Source: Paenibacillus donghaensis (lineage in GTDB: Bacteria; Bacillota; Bacilli; Paenibacillales; Paenibacillaceae). Taken from it: DNA of 64,000 nt. Positions 1-9,005 of this stretch are shown here, one piece after another. Both the position numbers and the translations under genes were made by a program. The notes below the pieces were generated by a model, which was not told the origin of the DNA, ran no database searches, and saw only the letters and a program-made list of their open reading frames with translations. Location: contig NZ_CP021780.1 of NCBI RefSeq assembly GCF_002192415.1, forward strand, positions 8,184,001 through 8,248,000, read 5' to 3'. Each line of letters starts with the position of its first letter. The stretch's first letter is position 1.

Positions 1-60
1 CAAAAAGACGGGAGGAGGCGGGTAACCACAATTTGAATGCGCTTGCATTAATTGGTGATC

Positions 61-120
61 GTTGCTTTAGATGATGTTGCATTAGATGATGTTGCTTTAG
101 ATGATGTTGCTTTAGATGAC
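61..120. repeat. Four tandem copies of a 15-bp unit
   Basis: Four consecutive 15-mers of the form GTTGC(T/A)TTAGATGAT run from 61 to 120, with single-base differences, and a degenerate fifth unit follows (121-135). The period is a multiple of three. In the one open forward frame it would read V-A-L-D-D repeated. On the reverse strand a 24-codon frame (122 down to 48) would read S-S-K-A-T repeated. Neither has a convincing ribosome binding site, so I call it a repeat and not a gene. It lies about 80 bp before the GH85 gene. Confidence 0.85.
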
Positions 121-203
121 ATTGCTGAAGATGCTGCTGCCGCCGGAAGACTATGAGCTCTGCCTAAGGACACCACCAAATGAGTATAAGATGAGGAGAA
201 TGG

Positions 204-3200
204 ATGATGCGTAATCTAACCCCCAGCAAGTCACTCCCCAAACTGACATCGGCTGTGCTAGTGTTTGCTTTACTTGTTTCAGGTCTGCCCGCGACGGTTG
301 AGGCCGGGGACACCTGGCCTTTTCAGGGAGACAGCGCCCATGGTGTTAACCAACCAAGTGTACATGGCTACACCAGCAACCATATTGCGGAGTGGAGCCC
401 TGAACGCGACCCGGATGCACAGCTTCTGAGGTCACGGGTGCCTTTGCAGCAGCGGATCACCCCTTTTGCCGCCACGCAGGCTAATCCTGCCCTCAATCCG
501 GAGGTGCAGATGATTACGGTGGCCGGTGACTACGGGAATGCTTTTATTGACAATGCCCCGTATACGAACAAATTTGCCCAATACCATTTCAACTTCTGGC
601 AATACATCGATTATTATTCGTATTGGCATGGAACGGCGACCGCGTACACTCCCCCGGAATATTATGATGAACTGGCACAGAAGGATTGGCAGCAGAAATG
701 GTTCGAATTCGGCATGCTCAACATCCCCAACCCAACCTACACCGATGCTGCGCATAAGAATGGCGTGAAGTCTCTGGCCGGCATTTTCTTCTCCAATAAT
801 GACCGTGGGCAGCAGACCTACAAGCAGATGATCGTAAAGAATGAGAATGGAGAATTTCCAGTAGCCTTGAAGCTGATTGAAATGGCGCGTTATTTTGGCT
901 ATGATGGCTATTTCGTCAATCAGGAGGAGGTAGGGCCTAACGTAGCCGTAGCCGATATCCCGGACTATATCGAATTTATGAAGACGCTGCAAAAGGGCGG
1001 CCTGTATGTGCAATGGTATGATTCTCTGGATACCTCCACCGGTGCGAACACGTTCGCAAGAACGTTTAATGATCGGAACAGTTCATTTCTGGTTGATCAG
1101 CAGACCAAGGAGCAGGTCTCCAATTCCTACTTCTTCGATTATGGTGCGGGCGATACACAGATCAGCAATGCAGAGACGTACCTGAACCAGCTGAATGCGA
1201 ATCTGGGCACCGACTATAGCCTGTATGAAACCGGGTTTGCCGGGCTTGAGGCAGGACGCGACAGATTCAAGAAAGTGAACGGTACCGCGCTTAACAATAA
1301 ATTGAGCAACGGCTTGCCGCGGCTGAGCCTGGCTACACTCGGGGCGGACTTCGTGCATGCCGGACTGGACGAGGACATGAATCTTCCCTGGCCCAGTACG
1401 CGCAGAACAGACAATGACTACCAATGGATGACGAATCTGCGTGAGCAGCTATGGTGGTCCGGCCCCCAGGTCGATCCCAAGAATACGGCCGTATCAGCGA
1501 ATAATACTGTATCTGATGTGTACGCCGACAACCGTTATTGGCCGGGGATTGCTTCTGTCATTACAGAACGTTCGGTGATCAAGGACACCCATTTCTATAC
1601 GGATTTCAATACCGGCCACGGACTGTCCTATTATGTGAACGGCATGGAATCGAATCCTGCGGAATGGTCCAATCTGAGTCTGCAGGATGTTCCTGTGACC
1701 TGGCAGTGGTGGCAGGATACCAACGGCAGCAAGCTTACGGTGGATTATGATTATGGAACTGAATACAATCTTGCCGCAACGGACCGTTATGATTATCAGC
1801 AGCTGGGCGGATATAACGGAGGTAGCTCACTGGTTGTGAACGGGACACTGGATGCAGAGAACTTCCTGCGGCTGTATAAGACAGATCTGGATATCAATGC
1901 AGCTTCGAAGCTCTCGGTCACTTACAACAAGCCCTCTGCCGATGACTCGTCTGTAATGTATGCCGGATTGATTCTGGCGGACAACCCGGACGAGGTGGTC
2001 AAGCTGGCGGTAACAGGTAGCGGCAAGCAGAGCGATGGCTGGTCGGTGCAGGAACTGGACCTCAGTGCCTATGCCGGTCAATCCATCGCTGCCATGGGCC
2101 TCGTGTTCATTCCTGGCCAGGGAACGGTTGAGGATTATCAGATGAACATCGGACAGCTCCGTGTGTTTGACGGTTCAGCCGTCAGACCTTCGGCTCCAAC
2201 GGGTCTCGCCATCACAGAGGCCTACACAGACACCAATGAAATGAATATCCGTTGGGATATGGAGACCGATTACTCCACAGTAAAACAATACAATGTGTAT
2301 GTGAACGATGTGTATGTAGGCGGAAAATACGATGAAGCCTTCTACATTAAACAATTGCCGGCGAAATCCGGTGTCCTGAAGGTAGCTCCAGTAGGGGCGG
2401 ACGGAAGGGAAGGCGATGCGGCAACGCTGGCTTTTGATCTGAACGCTGCAGTATCGGAGCTTACAGTAGATTCGAAGCAGGATGGGCAATTCATAGTGTC
2501 TTGGAACAACGCTGTGAAGGCAACAGGCGACCTTACTGTTCGTGTGGAATCACTGAACTGGACTACTGCTCCCGGCCCGGTATCCAGGCAGATGGTTGTT
2601 CCGGCGGGTGCGGGTTCGGCAGCTTTTGCGGGCATGCCAGTCAATGGAGATGACTATGTGGTTACGGTCTCCGGTGAGAACTCCAATGCGGTTGCTGTGA
2701 GCGGCGCCTTTATTGACACGATCTCCGAGCCGTATGCAGAGGAATGGCGGCTGAACGGGGACAGGCTTGACCTGCCTATGCCGAATACGCGCGACTGGCG
2801 ATATATGTATGTCTACGAGGATGGCGCAGCGAAGTCCTTCGCCACAACCTACAGCTCAGGCAGCAAGCCGATGATTATTCGCGGACGCACTACCAAAGCC
2901 AGCCTAAGTTTCACCACCAAGGCCAATGCGGTGCAGGTTGTGATGGAGGATTATTCGGGCAACCGTTCGGAGCCGGTCTATGTGAAAGGCCTGCATACCA
3001 TCTCCTTTGATACCGCCGGAGGCGAACCGGCAGTAACCGTAACGGAGGCTGCTTACGGCAGCTTGCTGACAGAACCTGCCGGAGTGGCTAGAGAGGGCTA
3101 CTTGCTGGAGGGCTGGTATAACGGAGAAGCGTTATGGAATTATGCCGAAGACAAGGTGTCCGGCGATATGACACTTGCCGCCCGGTGGAAGCTGAATCCG

Positions 3201-5000
3201 GAAGAACCGGGGGCCGGCGTGCCAGAATTCGTGAAGGATCTGGACCTAAGCCGGGAGGTGACTGCCGGTGATGAGGTAGTATTGTCCGTGCAGACCAGCG
3301 GCAATGTGGACGCCTACCAGTGGGAGATGAAGCCGCTCGCCGCGGAGGAATGGATTGCAGTTCCGAGTGTGACTTCAGCGGTGTATGCTTTTACCGCTAT
3401 TGAAGCTGCGGATGGTGCAAGGTTCCGCGTGATTCTTGCCGGTAAGGAAGGAGCAGAGCCTGTAACCAAGACCAGCCGTGAACTGGAGCTGACCGTTAAA
3501 CCGGTCGTTCCTGTCCCTGAAATTTCTTCTGTTACCGCGTCCGGCAATCCTGCCGGGGTCGGTGAAGCGGTTAAGTTCACCTCGGTTATCAAGGCAACTT
3601 ACGGGGAATTGAGCTATCAATGGTATAAAGGTGAAGCCCTGCTTACAGGTGCTGTGCAGCCGGACTACACCATTGGCAGCGTAACGGCAGAAGATGCCGG
3701 AACCTACTGGCTGGCTGTTAAGAATACAGTCACCCTTAATGGCAGAGCCTACACAGCGGCTGCGAAGAGTGATCCGCTTGTATTTACTGTGAAGCAGGTA
3801 CCGACTCCTGTACCAACACCGGCACCAACACCGGCACCAACACCGGCTCCCGCTCCGGGTACGGAGTTCTTTCCGGTGGTTCCACCGGTTACGTCTGCTC
3901 CTGCCGCAAGTCCTGGCATGACGAAGCTGGTTGTTCAGCCGGAGCAGCTACGGGCAGAACCACAGAACGGCGGAGTTACAATCATGCTGGCTGAAGGAAT
4001 GACAGAGGTTGAGCTTCCTTCGAATGCTGCGGAGCTGCTGGGAGGCAAGACTCTCTTCCTCCAGTCTGCACAGATTACGCTCGGCATCCCACCACAATTG
4101 CTGCAGCAGCTGAAGGCAGGGCTGAGTGAAGCCCAACTGCCGGGCAGCAAGATACAGGTGAAGCTGGCGGCACAGCAGCTTCAGGGAGCGGAGCTGCAGG
4201 CACCCGCAGGGGTTGATCTGCAAGGCGAGCTGTTTGACTTCAGCCTTGCCATGGTTACCGGCGAGGGCAGCCTTCTGCCGCTGACCGGTTATGCAGCGCC
4301 GGTTGCCGTGAAGTGGCCGGCAAGCAAGGCCTATGCTGAAGACCTGCTCGGCCTCTATACCATCGGAGAGAATGGGATTCTGGCCTATCAGGGCGGAAGT
4401 GCTGTGAACGGCTGGCTGGAAGGGCAACTTGACGGAAACGGAAGGTTCGCCGTGCTGGAATACAGCAGAAGCTTCGGCGATGTTCCAGCCAGCCATTGGG
4501 CGGCTGATACAATCCGCATCCTCTCGGCCAAACATCTGGTACAGGGGATCACTGCTGCCCAATTTCAACCGGCCCGGAGCATCACGAGAGCCGAATTCGT
4601 CAAGCTGATGGCTGATGTGCTGAAGCTGGCGGACACCGCGGAGCTGTCCTTCGGCGATGTGCCTTCAGGGGCATGGTATGCCCAGGAGCTCTCAACTCTG
4701 GTGAAGGCCGGAATCATCGGCGGCCGAAGCGCAGAACGGTTCGAACCAAATGCGGCAATCAGCCGCCAGGAGATTGTTGCCATCCTGATGCGGGCCTATA
4801 CGCTGCAGAATGGGAGTCTGCAGACCACAGCCCAGGCTGTCTACACTGACCAGGGCGAGATCGCGCCATGGGCGGTGGACAGCATACATGCCGCGTCGGC
4901 GCTCGGCTTCATTCACGGGCATGCGGATGGCAGCTTCGTTCCTGGCGGTCCAGCGTCCCGCGCCGAGGCAGCTCAATTTATTTTGAATTACATCCGCTGA
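204..5000 (+). CDS. SLH-anchored GH85 endo-beta-N-acetylglucosaminidase
   Basis: Predicted surface enzyme that cuts the chitobiose core of N-glycans, releasing oligomannose with one GlcNAc. The 1598-residue protein starts with a signal peptide (about residues 1-34). A GH85 catalytic domain follows (about 95-400) with the family's N-x-E pair at Asn239 and Glu241 in the motif YDGYFVNQEE. Next come jelly-roll/Fn3-like segments, an InlB-type B-repeat (about 931-997), an Ig-like domain (about 1100-1195), a Pro-Thr-Ala linker (about 1201-1222) and three S-layer homology repeats (about 1423-1598) with TRAE/SRQE/SRAE motifs. This architecture means secretion and attachment to the secondary cell-wall polymer. 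The start at 204 has a GAGGAG site at 193-198; ATG at 207 is an equally possible in-frame start. The GH38, GH125 and ABC genes downstream fit high-mannose N-glycans as substrate, but the exact glycan preference is inferred. Confidence 0.9.
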   Translation: MMRNLTPSKSLPKLTSAVLVFALLVSGLPATVEAGDTWPFQGDSAHGVNQPSVHGYTSNHIAEWSPERDPDAQLLRSRVPLQQRITPFAATQANPALNPEVQMITVAGDYGNAFIDNAPYTNKFAQYHFNFWQYIDYYSYWHGTATAYTPPEYYDELAQKDWQQKWFEFGMLNIPNPTYTDAAHKNGVKSLAGIFFSNNDRGQQTYKQMIVKNENGEFPVALKLIEMARYFGYDGYFVNQEEVGPNVAVADIPDYIEFMKTLQKGGLYVQWYDSLDTSTGANTFARTFNDRNSSFLVDQQTKEQVSNSYFFDYGAGDTQISNAETYLNQLNANLGTDYSLYETGFAGLEAGRDRFKKVNGTALNNKLSNGLPRLSLATLGADFVHAGLDEDMNLPWPSTRRTDNDYQWMTNLREQLWWSGPQVDPKNTAVSANNTVSDVYADNRYWPGIASVITERSVIKDTHFYTDFNTGHGLSYYVNGMESNPAEWSNLSLQDVPVTWQWWQDTNGSKLTVDYDYGTEYNLAATDRYDYQQLGGYNGGSSLVVNGTLDAENFLRLYKTDLDINAASKLSVTYNKPSADDSSVMYAGLILADNPDEVVKLAVTGSGKQSDGWSVQELDLSAYAGQSIAAMGLVFIPGQGTVEDYQMNIGQLRVFDGSAVRPSAPTGLAITEAYTDTNEMNIRWDMETDYSTVKQYNVYVNDVYVGGKYDEAFYIKQLPAKSGVLKVAPVGADGREGDAATLAFDLNAAVSELTVDSKQDGQFIVSWNNAVKATGDLTVRVESLNWTTAPGPVSRQMVVPAGAGSAAFAGMPVNGDDYVVTVSGENSNAVAVSGAFIDTISEPYAEEWRLNGDRLDLPMPNTRDWRYMYVYEDGAAKSFATTYSSGSKPMIIRGRTTKASLSFTTKANAVQVVMEDYSGNRSEPVYVKGLHTISFDTAGGEPAVTVTEAAYGSLLTEPAGVAREGYLLEGWYNGEALWNYAEDKVSGDMTLAARWKLNPEEPGAGVPEFVKDLDLSREVTAGDEVVLSVQTSGNVDAYQWEMKPLAAEEWIAVPSVTSAVYAFTAIEAADGARFRVILAGKEGAEPVTKTSRELELTVKPVVPVPEISSVTASGNPAGVGEAVKFTSVIKATYGELSYQWYKGEALLTGAVQPDYTIGSVTAEDAGTYWLAVKNTVTLNGRAYTAAAKSDPLVFTVKQVPTPVPTPAPTPAPTPAPAPGTEFFPVVPPVTSAPAASPGMTKLVVQPEQLRAEPQNGGVTIMLAEGMTEVELPSNAAELLGGKTLFLQSAQITLGIPPQLLQQLKAGLSEAQLPGSKIQVKLAAQQLQGAELQAPAGVDLQGELFDFSLAMVTGEGSLLPLTGYAAPVAVKWPASKAYAEDLLGLYTIGENGILAYQGGSAVNGWLEGQLDGNGRFAVLEYSRSFGDVPASHWAADTIRILSAKHLVQGITAAQFQPARSITRAEFVKLMADVLKLADTAELSFGDVPSGAWYAQELSTLVKAGIIGGRSAERFEPNAAISRQEIVAILMRAYTLQNGSLQTTAQAVYTDQGEIAPWAVDSIHAASALGFIHGHADGSFVPGGPASRAEAAQFILNYIR

Positions 5001-5045
5001 CTTCTGATTGATATCCGGTAACAGGTTCCTTGGACTCAGCACCCT

Positions 5046-5072
5046 GCCCATGAAGCATACAGCTTCATGGGC
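5046..5072 (+). terminator. Hairpin after the GH85 gene
   Basis: A perfect 11-bp stem (GCCCATGAAGC / GCTTCATGGGC) with a 5-nt loop sits 45 bp after the GH85 stop codon. There is no T-tract behind it, so it is either a weak terminator or an mRNA 3'-end stabiliser. Confidence 0.5.
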
Positions 5073-5150
5073 GTTACTGCTTAAGACCCCGCAGGATAGG
5101 AGCGTCTAAGACTAAGCGCTTGATCGCCTCACCAGTCCGTTTCACCGATT

Positions 5151-5335
5151 TAAGTGCGATTACGCACCTAATTGATCAGTTTTTTTCGTTTTAGAGCAAA
5201 TAAGTGCGAATACGCATCTAATTTCGGGTTTGGAGCGCTCAAGAAGCAATTTATTCGAAAATAGTTGCAGATTCGCACTTATTTGTCCGATATCCACAGT
5301 TCCACCTGAAATTAGATGCAGTTTCGCATCTAATT
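5151..5335. repeat. Array of four short imperfect palindromes, two forward and two reversed
   Basis: The 503-bp gap between the GH85 gene and the sensor kinase holds four related elements. Two read forward as TAAGTGCG(A/T)(A/T)TACGCA (5151 and 5201). Two are reversed, ending in CGCACTTA (5274-5281) and CGCATCTA (5325-5332). Spacing is 50 bp within the forward pair and 51 bp within the reversed pair. I see no gene here; short reading frames across it have no ribosome binding site. Confidence 0.8.
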
Positions 5336-5503
5336 TATTTTGGAAGCTATAATGTAACATTCTAGATCCTAGGCGGGACTTAAATAGCAATTCATAAGCA
5401 GGCTATATTTCCCAGCCCCGACGCTATAATTTCAAGTGATATAATGAAGCAATCCGGCAAGCTACGAGATCGTCTGGCTACAGCTTAAGGTAGGAGGAAC
5501 AGC

Positions 5504-7327
5504 ATGCTTCCGGCAAGAATTTACCGTAATTATTTCAAGAACAATCTGTTTATGAAGATTATTTTGCTCTTTTCGGCGATTGCTGTGGTAACGATCATTA
5601 CGTTCTCCTACCTGATGTTTCTCTTAATGTCTCAGGCCGCAGTCGAGAGGCAGCTGGAGATTCAGAAGCGGGCAGTGGAGAGTGTGAGCCGTTATATTGA
5701 GCAGAAGTATGATTTTGTGCAGACGATGACTACCGAGATTTACAGAGACAGCGAGCTGACGGCCAACACCGCATATCTGCTGGAGCACCCCTATGAAGAA
5801 TATGTGAAGTACCGGCTGGACCGCTATTTCAGCGAGAGCAACTCGACTACAGATCCGGTTCAATATTTCAAGAATAAAGTGGAGGATGCCCCGGATATCC
5901 GTACCTTGCTGTTATACAGCGCCGGTGAGCAGCAGCTCTACGTGTATAATGACCACAAGCAATTCGAGATTATCTCGACCAATGCAGCCCATTCCTTCGT
6001 GCCCGATGCGATGTATCTGGAGGAGGGAGGGAGTGTTTCCGTTCCCAATGTATGGGTTCGCAAAAGCATCTCCCTGCCTGATGTCCCCATGTTCTCGGTG
6101 CGCACCCCGGTGAATAACAAGCAGTCGCTCAGCAATATCGGCCAGCTGCTGGTGTACTTTGATGCCGACCAGATCTGGGAAGGCATGGGCAATGACAGGA
6201 AGGATTTCAAAGGCACCATTCTCGTGTTGTCCGCAGACGGGGATGTGATGTTTGATACCTCCGGCAAGTTCTATGGGCAGTCGTATCCTTATGCCCGCCA
6301 GGTGAACTCGGTCTCTACGGACGGCGAGGAGATTGGTGGAATGAGACTGTCAAAGCTGACCCACAGCCAGGGCGGGTTCACTGTAATCAGCGCTGTGCCG
6401 AAGGAGGAGCTGGCTGCGACCTACAGCGGGCTCCGCAACATGATTATGATCATCTGCCTGATTTGTTTAGCCTTTGCGATTATCACCCCTTCGCTGTTCA
6501 TCAGCAATTTCGCCAAACGCACACACCGCATTATCAAGTTCACCCGCAAGGTTAAGAATGGCGACTTGGCCGCCCGGATTACCGATGTCAGAGAGGACGA
6601 GCTGGGGCAGATCTCCAAGAGCTTCAACGATATGCTGGATGAGCTGAATCTCCATATCGACCGGGTGTTCAAGGCTGAGATCAAGCAGAAGCATACCGAA
6701 ATTGCAGCGCTTGAAGCCAGAGTTAATCCGCATTTTCTCTATAACACGCTTGAGGTCATCCGCATGCGGGCGCTCTCCCAAGGGGCGACGGATGTGGGCG
6801 AGATGATCTACAGCCTGTCCGTTCTGTTCAAGAGTTATGTTCAGCCCAAAGCCAAGCATACCTTGAAGGATGAACTGGAGGCCTGCCGCTTGTACCTGGA
6901 GCTGTTCCGTATCCGTTACAAGGACAGATTCTCGTATGAGCTGTACTGCGGGAAGGAGCTGGAAGGCAGAGTGGTTCTGAAAATGTCACTGCAGCCCATT
7001 ATCGAAAATTACATTCTTCACGGGATGCGGACGGACAAGAGCGACAATCACATCTCTATCGCTGTGAATAAGCAAGGGCCCATGCTGTGTGCCTGTGTGA
7101 CGGACAACGGGCGCGGCATTCCGCCGGAGCGGCTGGTGGAATTGACACAGGGACTGCGCAGACCCGAGGAGTCATCCGGGTCCTTCGGTCTGCGCAGCAT
7201 TCATGAAAGGCTGAAGCTGCTGTATGGAGAATCCTATGGGATCGAGCTGAAGAGTGAAGTGGGCACAGGCACGACAGTGATTGTGTATTTCCCCGATCTG
7301 GGAGAGGATGAGCCAACATATGTATAG
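5504..7327 (+). CDS. YesM-type sensor histidine kinase
   Basis: Membrane sensor of a two-component system, 607 residues. TM1 is at about 17-38 and a large extracytoplasmic sensing domain at about 39-305. TM2 is at about 311-333 and HAMP at about 335-388. The His_kinase (PF06580) motif NPHFLYNTLE follows with His410 as the likely phosphorylation site, then a HATPase_c domain with DNGRGIP and GSFGLRSIHERL boxes. A clear TAGGAGGA site precedes the ATG. It overlaps the response-regulator start by 8 bp, so the two are translationally coupled. The position between a glycan-releasing enzyme and its presumed importer suggests it senses the released oligosaccharide or its bound carrier (inference). 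Confidence 0.93.
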   Translation: MLPARIYRNYFKNNLFMKIILLFSAIAVVTIITFSYLMFLLMSQAAVERQLEIQKRAVESVSRYIEQKYDFVQTMTTEIYRDSELTANTAYLLEHPYEEYVKYRLDRYFSESNSTTDPVQYFKNKVEDAPDIRTLLLYSAGEQQLYVYNDHKQFEIISTNAAHSFVPDAMYLEEGGSVSVPNVWVRKSISLPDVPMFSVRTPVNNKQSLSNIGQLLVYFDADQIWEGMGNDRKDFKGTILVLSADGDVMFDTSGKFYGQSYPYARQVNSVSTDGEEIGGMRLSKLTHSQGGFTVISAVPKEELAATYSGLRNMIMIICLICLAFAIITPSLFISNFAKRTHRIIKFTRKVKNGDLAARITDVREDELGQISKSFNDMLDELNLHIDRVFKAEIKQKHTEIAALEARVNPHFLYNTLEVIRMRALSQGATDVGEMIYSLSVLFKSYVQPKAKHTLKDELEACRLYLELFRIRYKDRFSYELYCGKELEGRVVLKMSLQPIIENYILHGMRTDKSDNHISIAVNKQGPMLCACVTDNGRGIPPERLVELTQGLRRPEESSGSFGLRSIHERLKLLYGESYGIELKSEVGTGTTVIVYFPDLGEDEPTYV

Positions 7328-8843
7328 AGTATTCATTGTGGATGATGAGCCGTTTATCATAGATGGCTTGTACGATATCATAGACTGGTCCGGTCTGGGG
7401 CTGGAAATTGTCGGCCAGGCTGAGAATGGGCAGCAGGCGCTGGACGCGCTGCGCACGGTCCGGGCAGATATTCTGATTACGGATATCTCCATGCCGGTGA
7501 TGAACGGGCTGGAATTGATCCGCGCAGTAAGGGAAATCCAGCCCATGCTGAAAGCTATTATATTAAGCGGGTATGATGAGTTCGGCTACCTCAAGGAGGG
7601 CATGGCGCTGGGCATTGAGAATTATCTGCTGAAGCCGATTAATCTGGAGGAATTCAGGGCTACACTGGTTACGGTCGCGGAGAAGTTGAACGAATCCAGA
7701 GCCGAGCGTGAGCTGAGCGCACACAGCATCTCCATTCTGAAGGATCATGTCATGCACCGCTGGCTCAGAGATCAGATCCATCCCCAGGAGTTCAAGGAGC
7801 GTGCGGCGTTTCTGGGAATGGATATAGACAAGCCGCTTGTGCTTGCGTCACTGCTGCGGCCGGAGCATTCCCATGCCGCTGTCTTTCAGACTGCAGTAGA
7901 AGCGCTCAGCGGCAGTGGCGGCCTTATTTTATTTCAGGATCTTGACGGCGTGGATATTGTACTGCTGCATCTGCTGAGCGAGTATCAGCGCGGGAAGGAA
8001 GAAGCAGAGCAGGTTCACAAGCGGCTGCTGGATGCCCTCGGCGGTTTCCAGCCGCTGCGCCTGTCGGTGGGCAGTGTGGAAGAGCTGCAGGGAGGGGCTT
8101 CCCTGAGCTATGTCCATGCCAAGAAGGCGCAGGAATATTTCATGCTCTATCCCGAGCGGAATGTCATTCATTACGAAGAGCTGAAGGAGGCGGGAGATTC
8201 CGTCCTGCAGAAGCTTCCCCTGAAATGGGAGGAAGACCTCAAGCTGATCCTGTCCAAAGATAAGCAAACACTGCTTGCCCGGATCGATCAATGCTTCGAG
8301 CAGCTGCGGCAGCTGGAGGGCATCACACCGGAGCTGCTTCAAGGGATCTCCATGGAATGGCTGATCCGCTTCAAGCTGCAGCTGAGGGAGATCAGACATA
8401 CGGAGGAGCCGGAGCTGTTCGCTGAAGGCTTCAACAGAATTCAATCGTTCACCTCGATCGGGGAATTATGCGGCATCATCAAAGAAGCGGCTGTGCTGAC
8501 CATCGACTCGCTGCTGCGCGATGTCAAGAGTCCGGTAGTCCATCAGGTGCTGACTTATATCCATGACTCCTACAACGAAGATATTTCGCTCAAAACGCTG
8601 GGAGCGCAGTACAATATTCATCCGGTGTATCTCGGGCAATTGTTTCATAAAGAGGTTAATGAATCCTTCACGGATTATATTAACAAATACCGGATCGAGC
8701 GGGCCAAGGAACAGCTGCGTACCTCACCGCTTAAGGTTCATGAAATCGCCAGGAATGTAGGCTACTGGGAGACCGGTTATTTCTACAAACAATTTAAGAA
8801 GCATGTGGGAATTTCCCCGACTGAATATAAAGGGCTTGTCTAG
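7320..8843 (+). CDS. YesN-type AraC-family response regulator
   Basis: DNA-binding partner of the preceding kinase, 507 residues. The N-terminal receiver domain has the acidic pair in IVDDEP, phospho-acceptor Asp55 (LITDISMP) and the conserved Lys in LLKPIN. A variable central region follows, then a C-terminal AraC-type double helix-turn-helix (about 410-505). I chose ATG 7320, which overlaps the kinase stop by 8 bp and gives MYRVFIVDD, the usual family N-terminus. ATG 7308 is an in-frame alternative but sits directly on the GGAGAGG ribosome site. It probably activates the transporter and glycosidase genes downstream. Confidence 0.92.
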   Translation: MYRVFIVDDEPFIIDGLYDIIDWSGLGLEIVGQAENGQQALDALRTVRADILITDISMPVMNGLELIRAVREIQPMLKAIILSGYDEFGYLKEGMALGIENYLLKPINLEEFRATLVTVAEKLNESRAERELSAHSISILKDHVMHRWLRDQIHPQEFKERAAFLGMDIDKPLVLASLLRPEHSHAAVFQTAVEALSGSGGLILFQDLDGVDIVLLHLLSEYQRGKEEAEQVHKRLLDALGGFQPLRLSVGSVEELQGGASLSYVHAKKAQEYFMLYPERNVIHYEELKEAGDSVLQKLPLKWEEDLKLILSKDKQTLLARIDQCFEQLRQLEGITPELLQGISMEWLIRFKLQLREIRHTEEPELFAEGFNRIQSFTSIGELCGIIKEAAVLTIDSLLRDVKSPVVHQVLTYIHDSYNEDISLKTLGAQYNIHPVYLGQLFHKEVNESFTDYINKYRIERAKEQLRTSPLKVHEIARNVGYWETGYFYKQFKKHVGISPTEYKGLV

Positions 8844-8873
8844 CGGGGTTCCGCGGCAAGCTTTTCTTTATTT
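8834..8873 (+). terminator. Intrinsic terminator of the sensor/regulator operon
   Basis: Nested stem GCTTG...GCGG / CCGC...CAAGC (8834-8861) spanning the regulator stop codon, followed by the T-rich tract TTTTCTTTATTTT. This separates the regulatory genes from the binding-protein gene. Confidence 0.75.
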
Positions 8874-8902
8874 TCTACAGTATTTATTTAGTTTAGCTTC
8901 TG

Positions 8903-8920
8903 TATGAAAATGCTTTCATA
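8903..8920. promoter_or_regulatory. Palindromic operator candidate, cre-like
   Basis: Perfect inverted repeat TATGAAA-ATGC-TTTCATA about 85 bp upstream of the binding-protein gene. Its centre TGAAAATGCTTTCA (8905-8918) matches 13 of 14 positions of the CcpA cre consensus TGWAANCGNTNWCA. It could instead be a target of the adjacent AraC-type regulator. Confidence 0.5.
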
Positions 8921-9005
8921 ACTTAAAGTTAAGATAGTCCTTGAACAATAGAGGCGGCCCTGATCCGGGTGCTTCAAGGAGTAATCAAAGGGAGGTTATA
9001 CAGGA

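Noticed and set aside
48..122. 24-residue minus-strand peptide made of S-S-K-A-T repeats
   Set aside because: It only reflects the 15-bp tandem repeat and has no ribosome binding site.
5151..5335. CRISPR array
   Set aside because: The repeats are palindromic, alternate in orientation and number only four; no cas genes are present. The same applies to 22607-22784 and 40753-40930.
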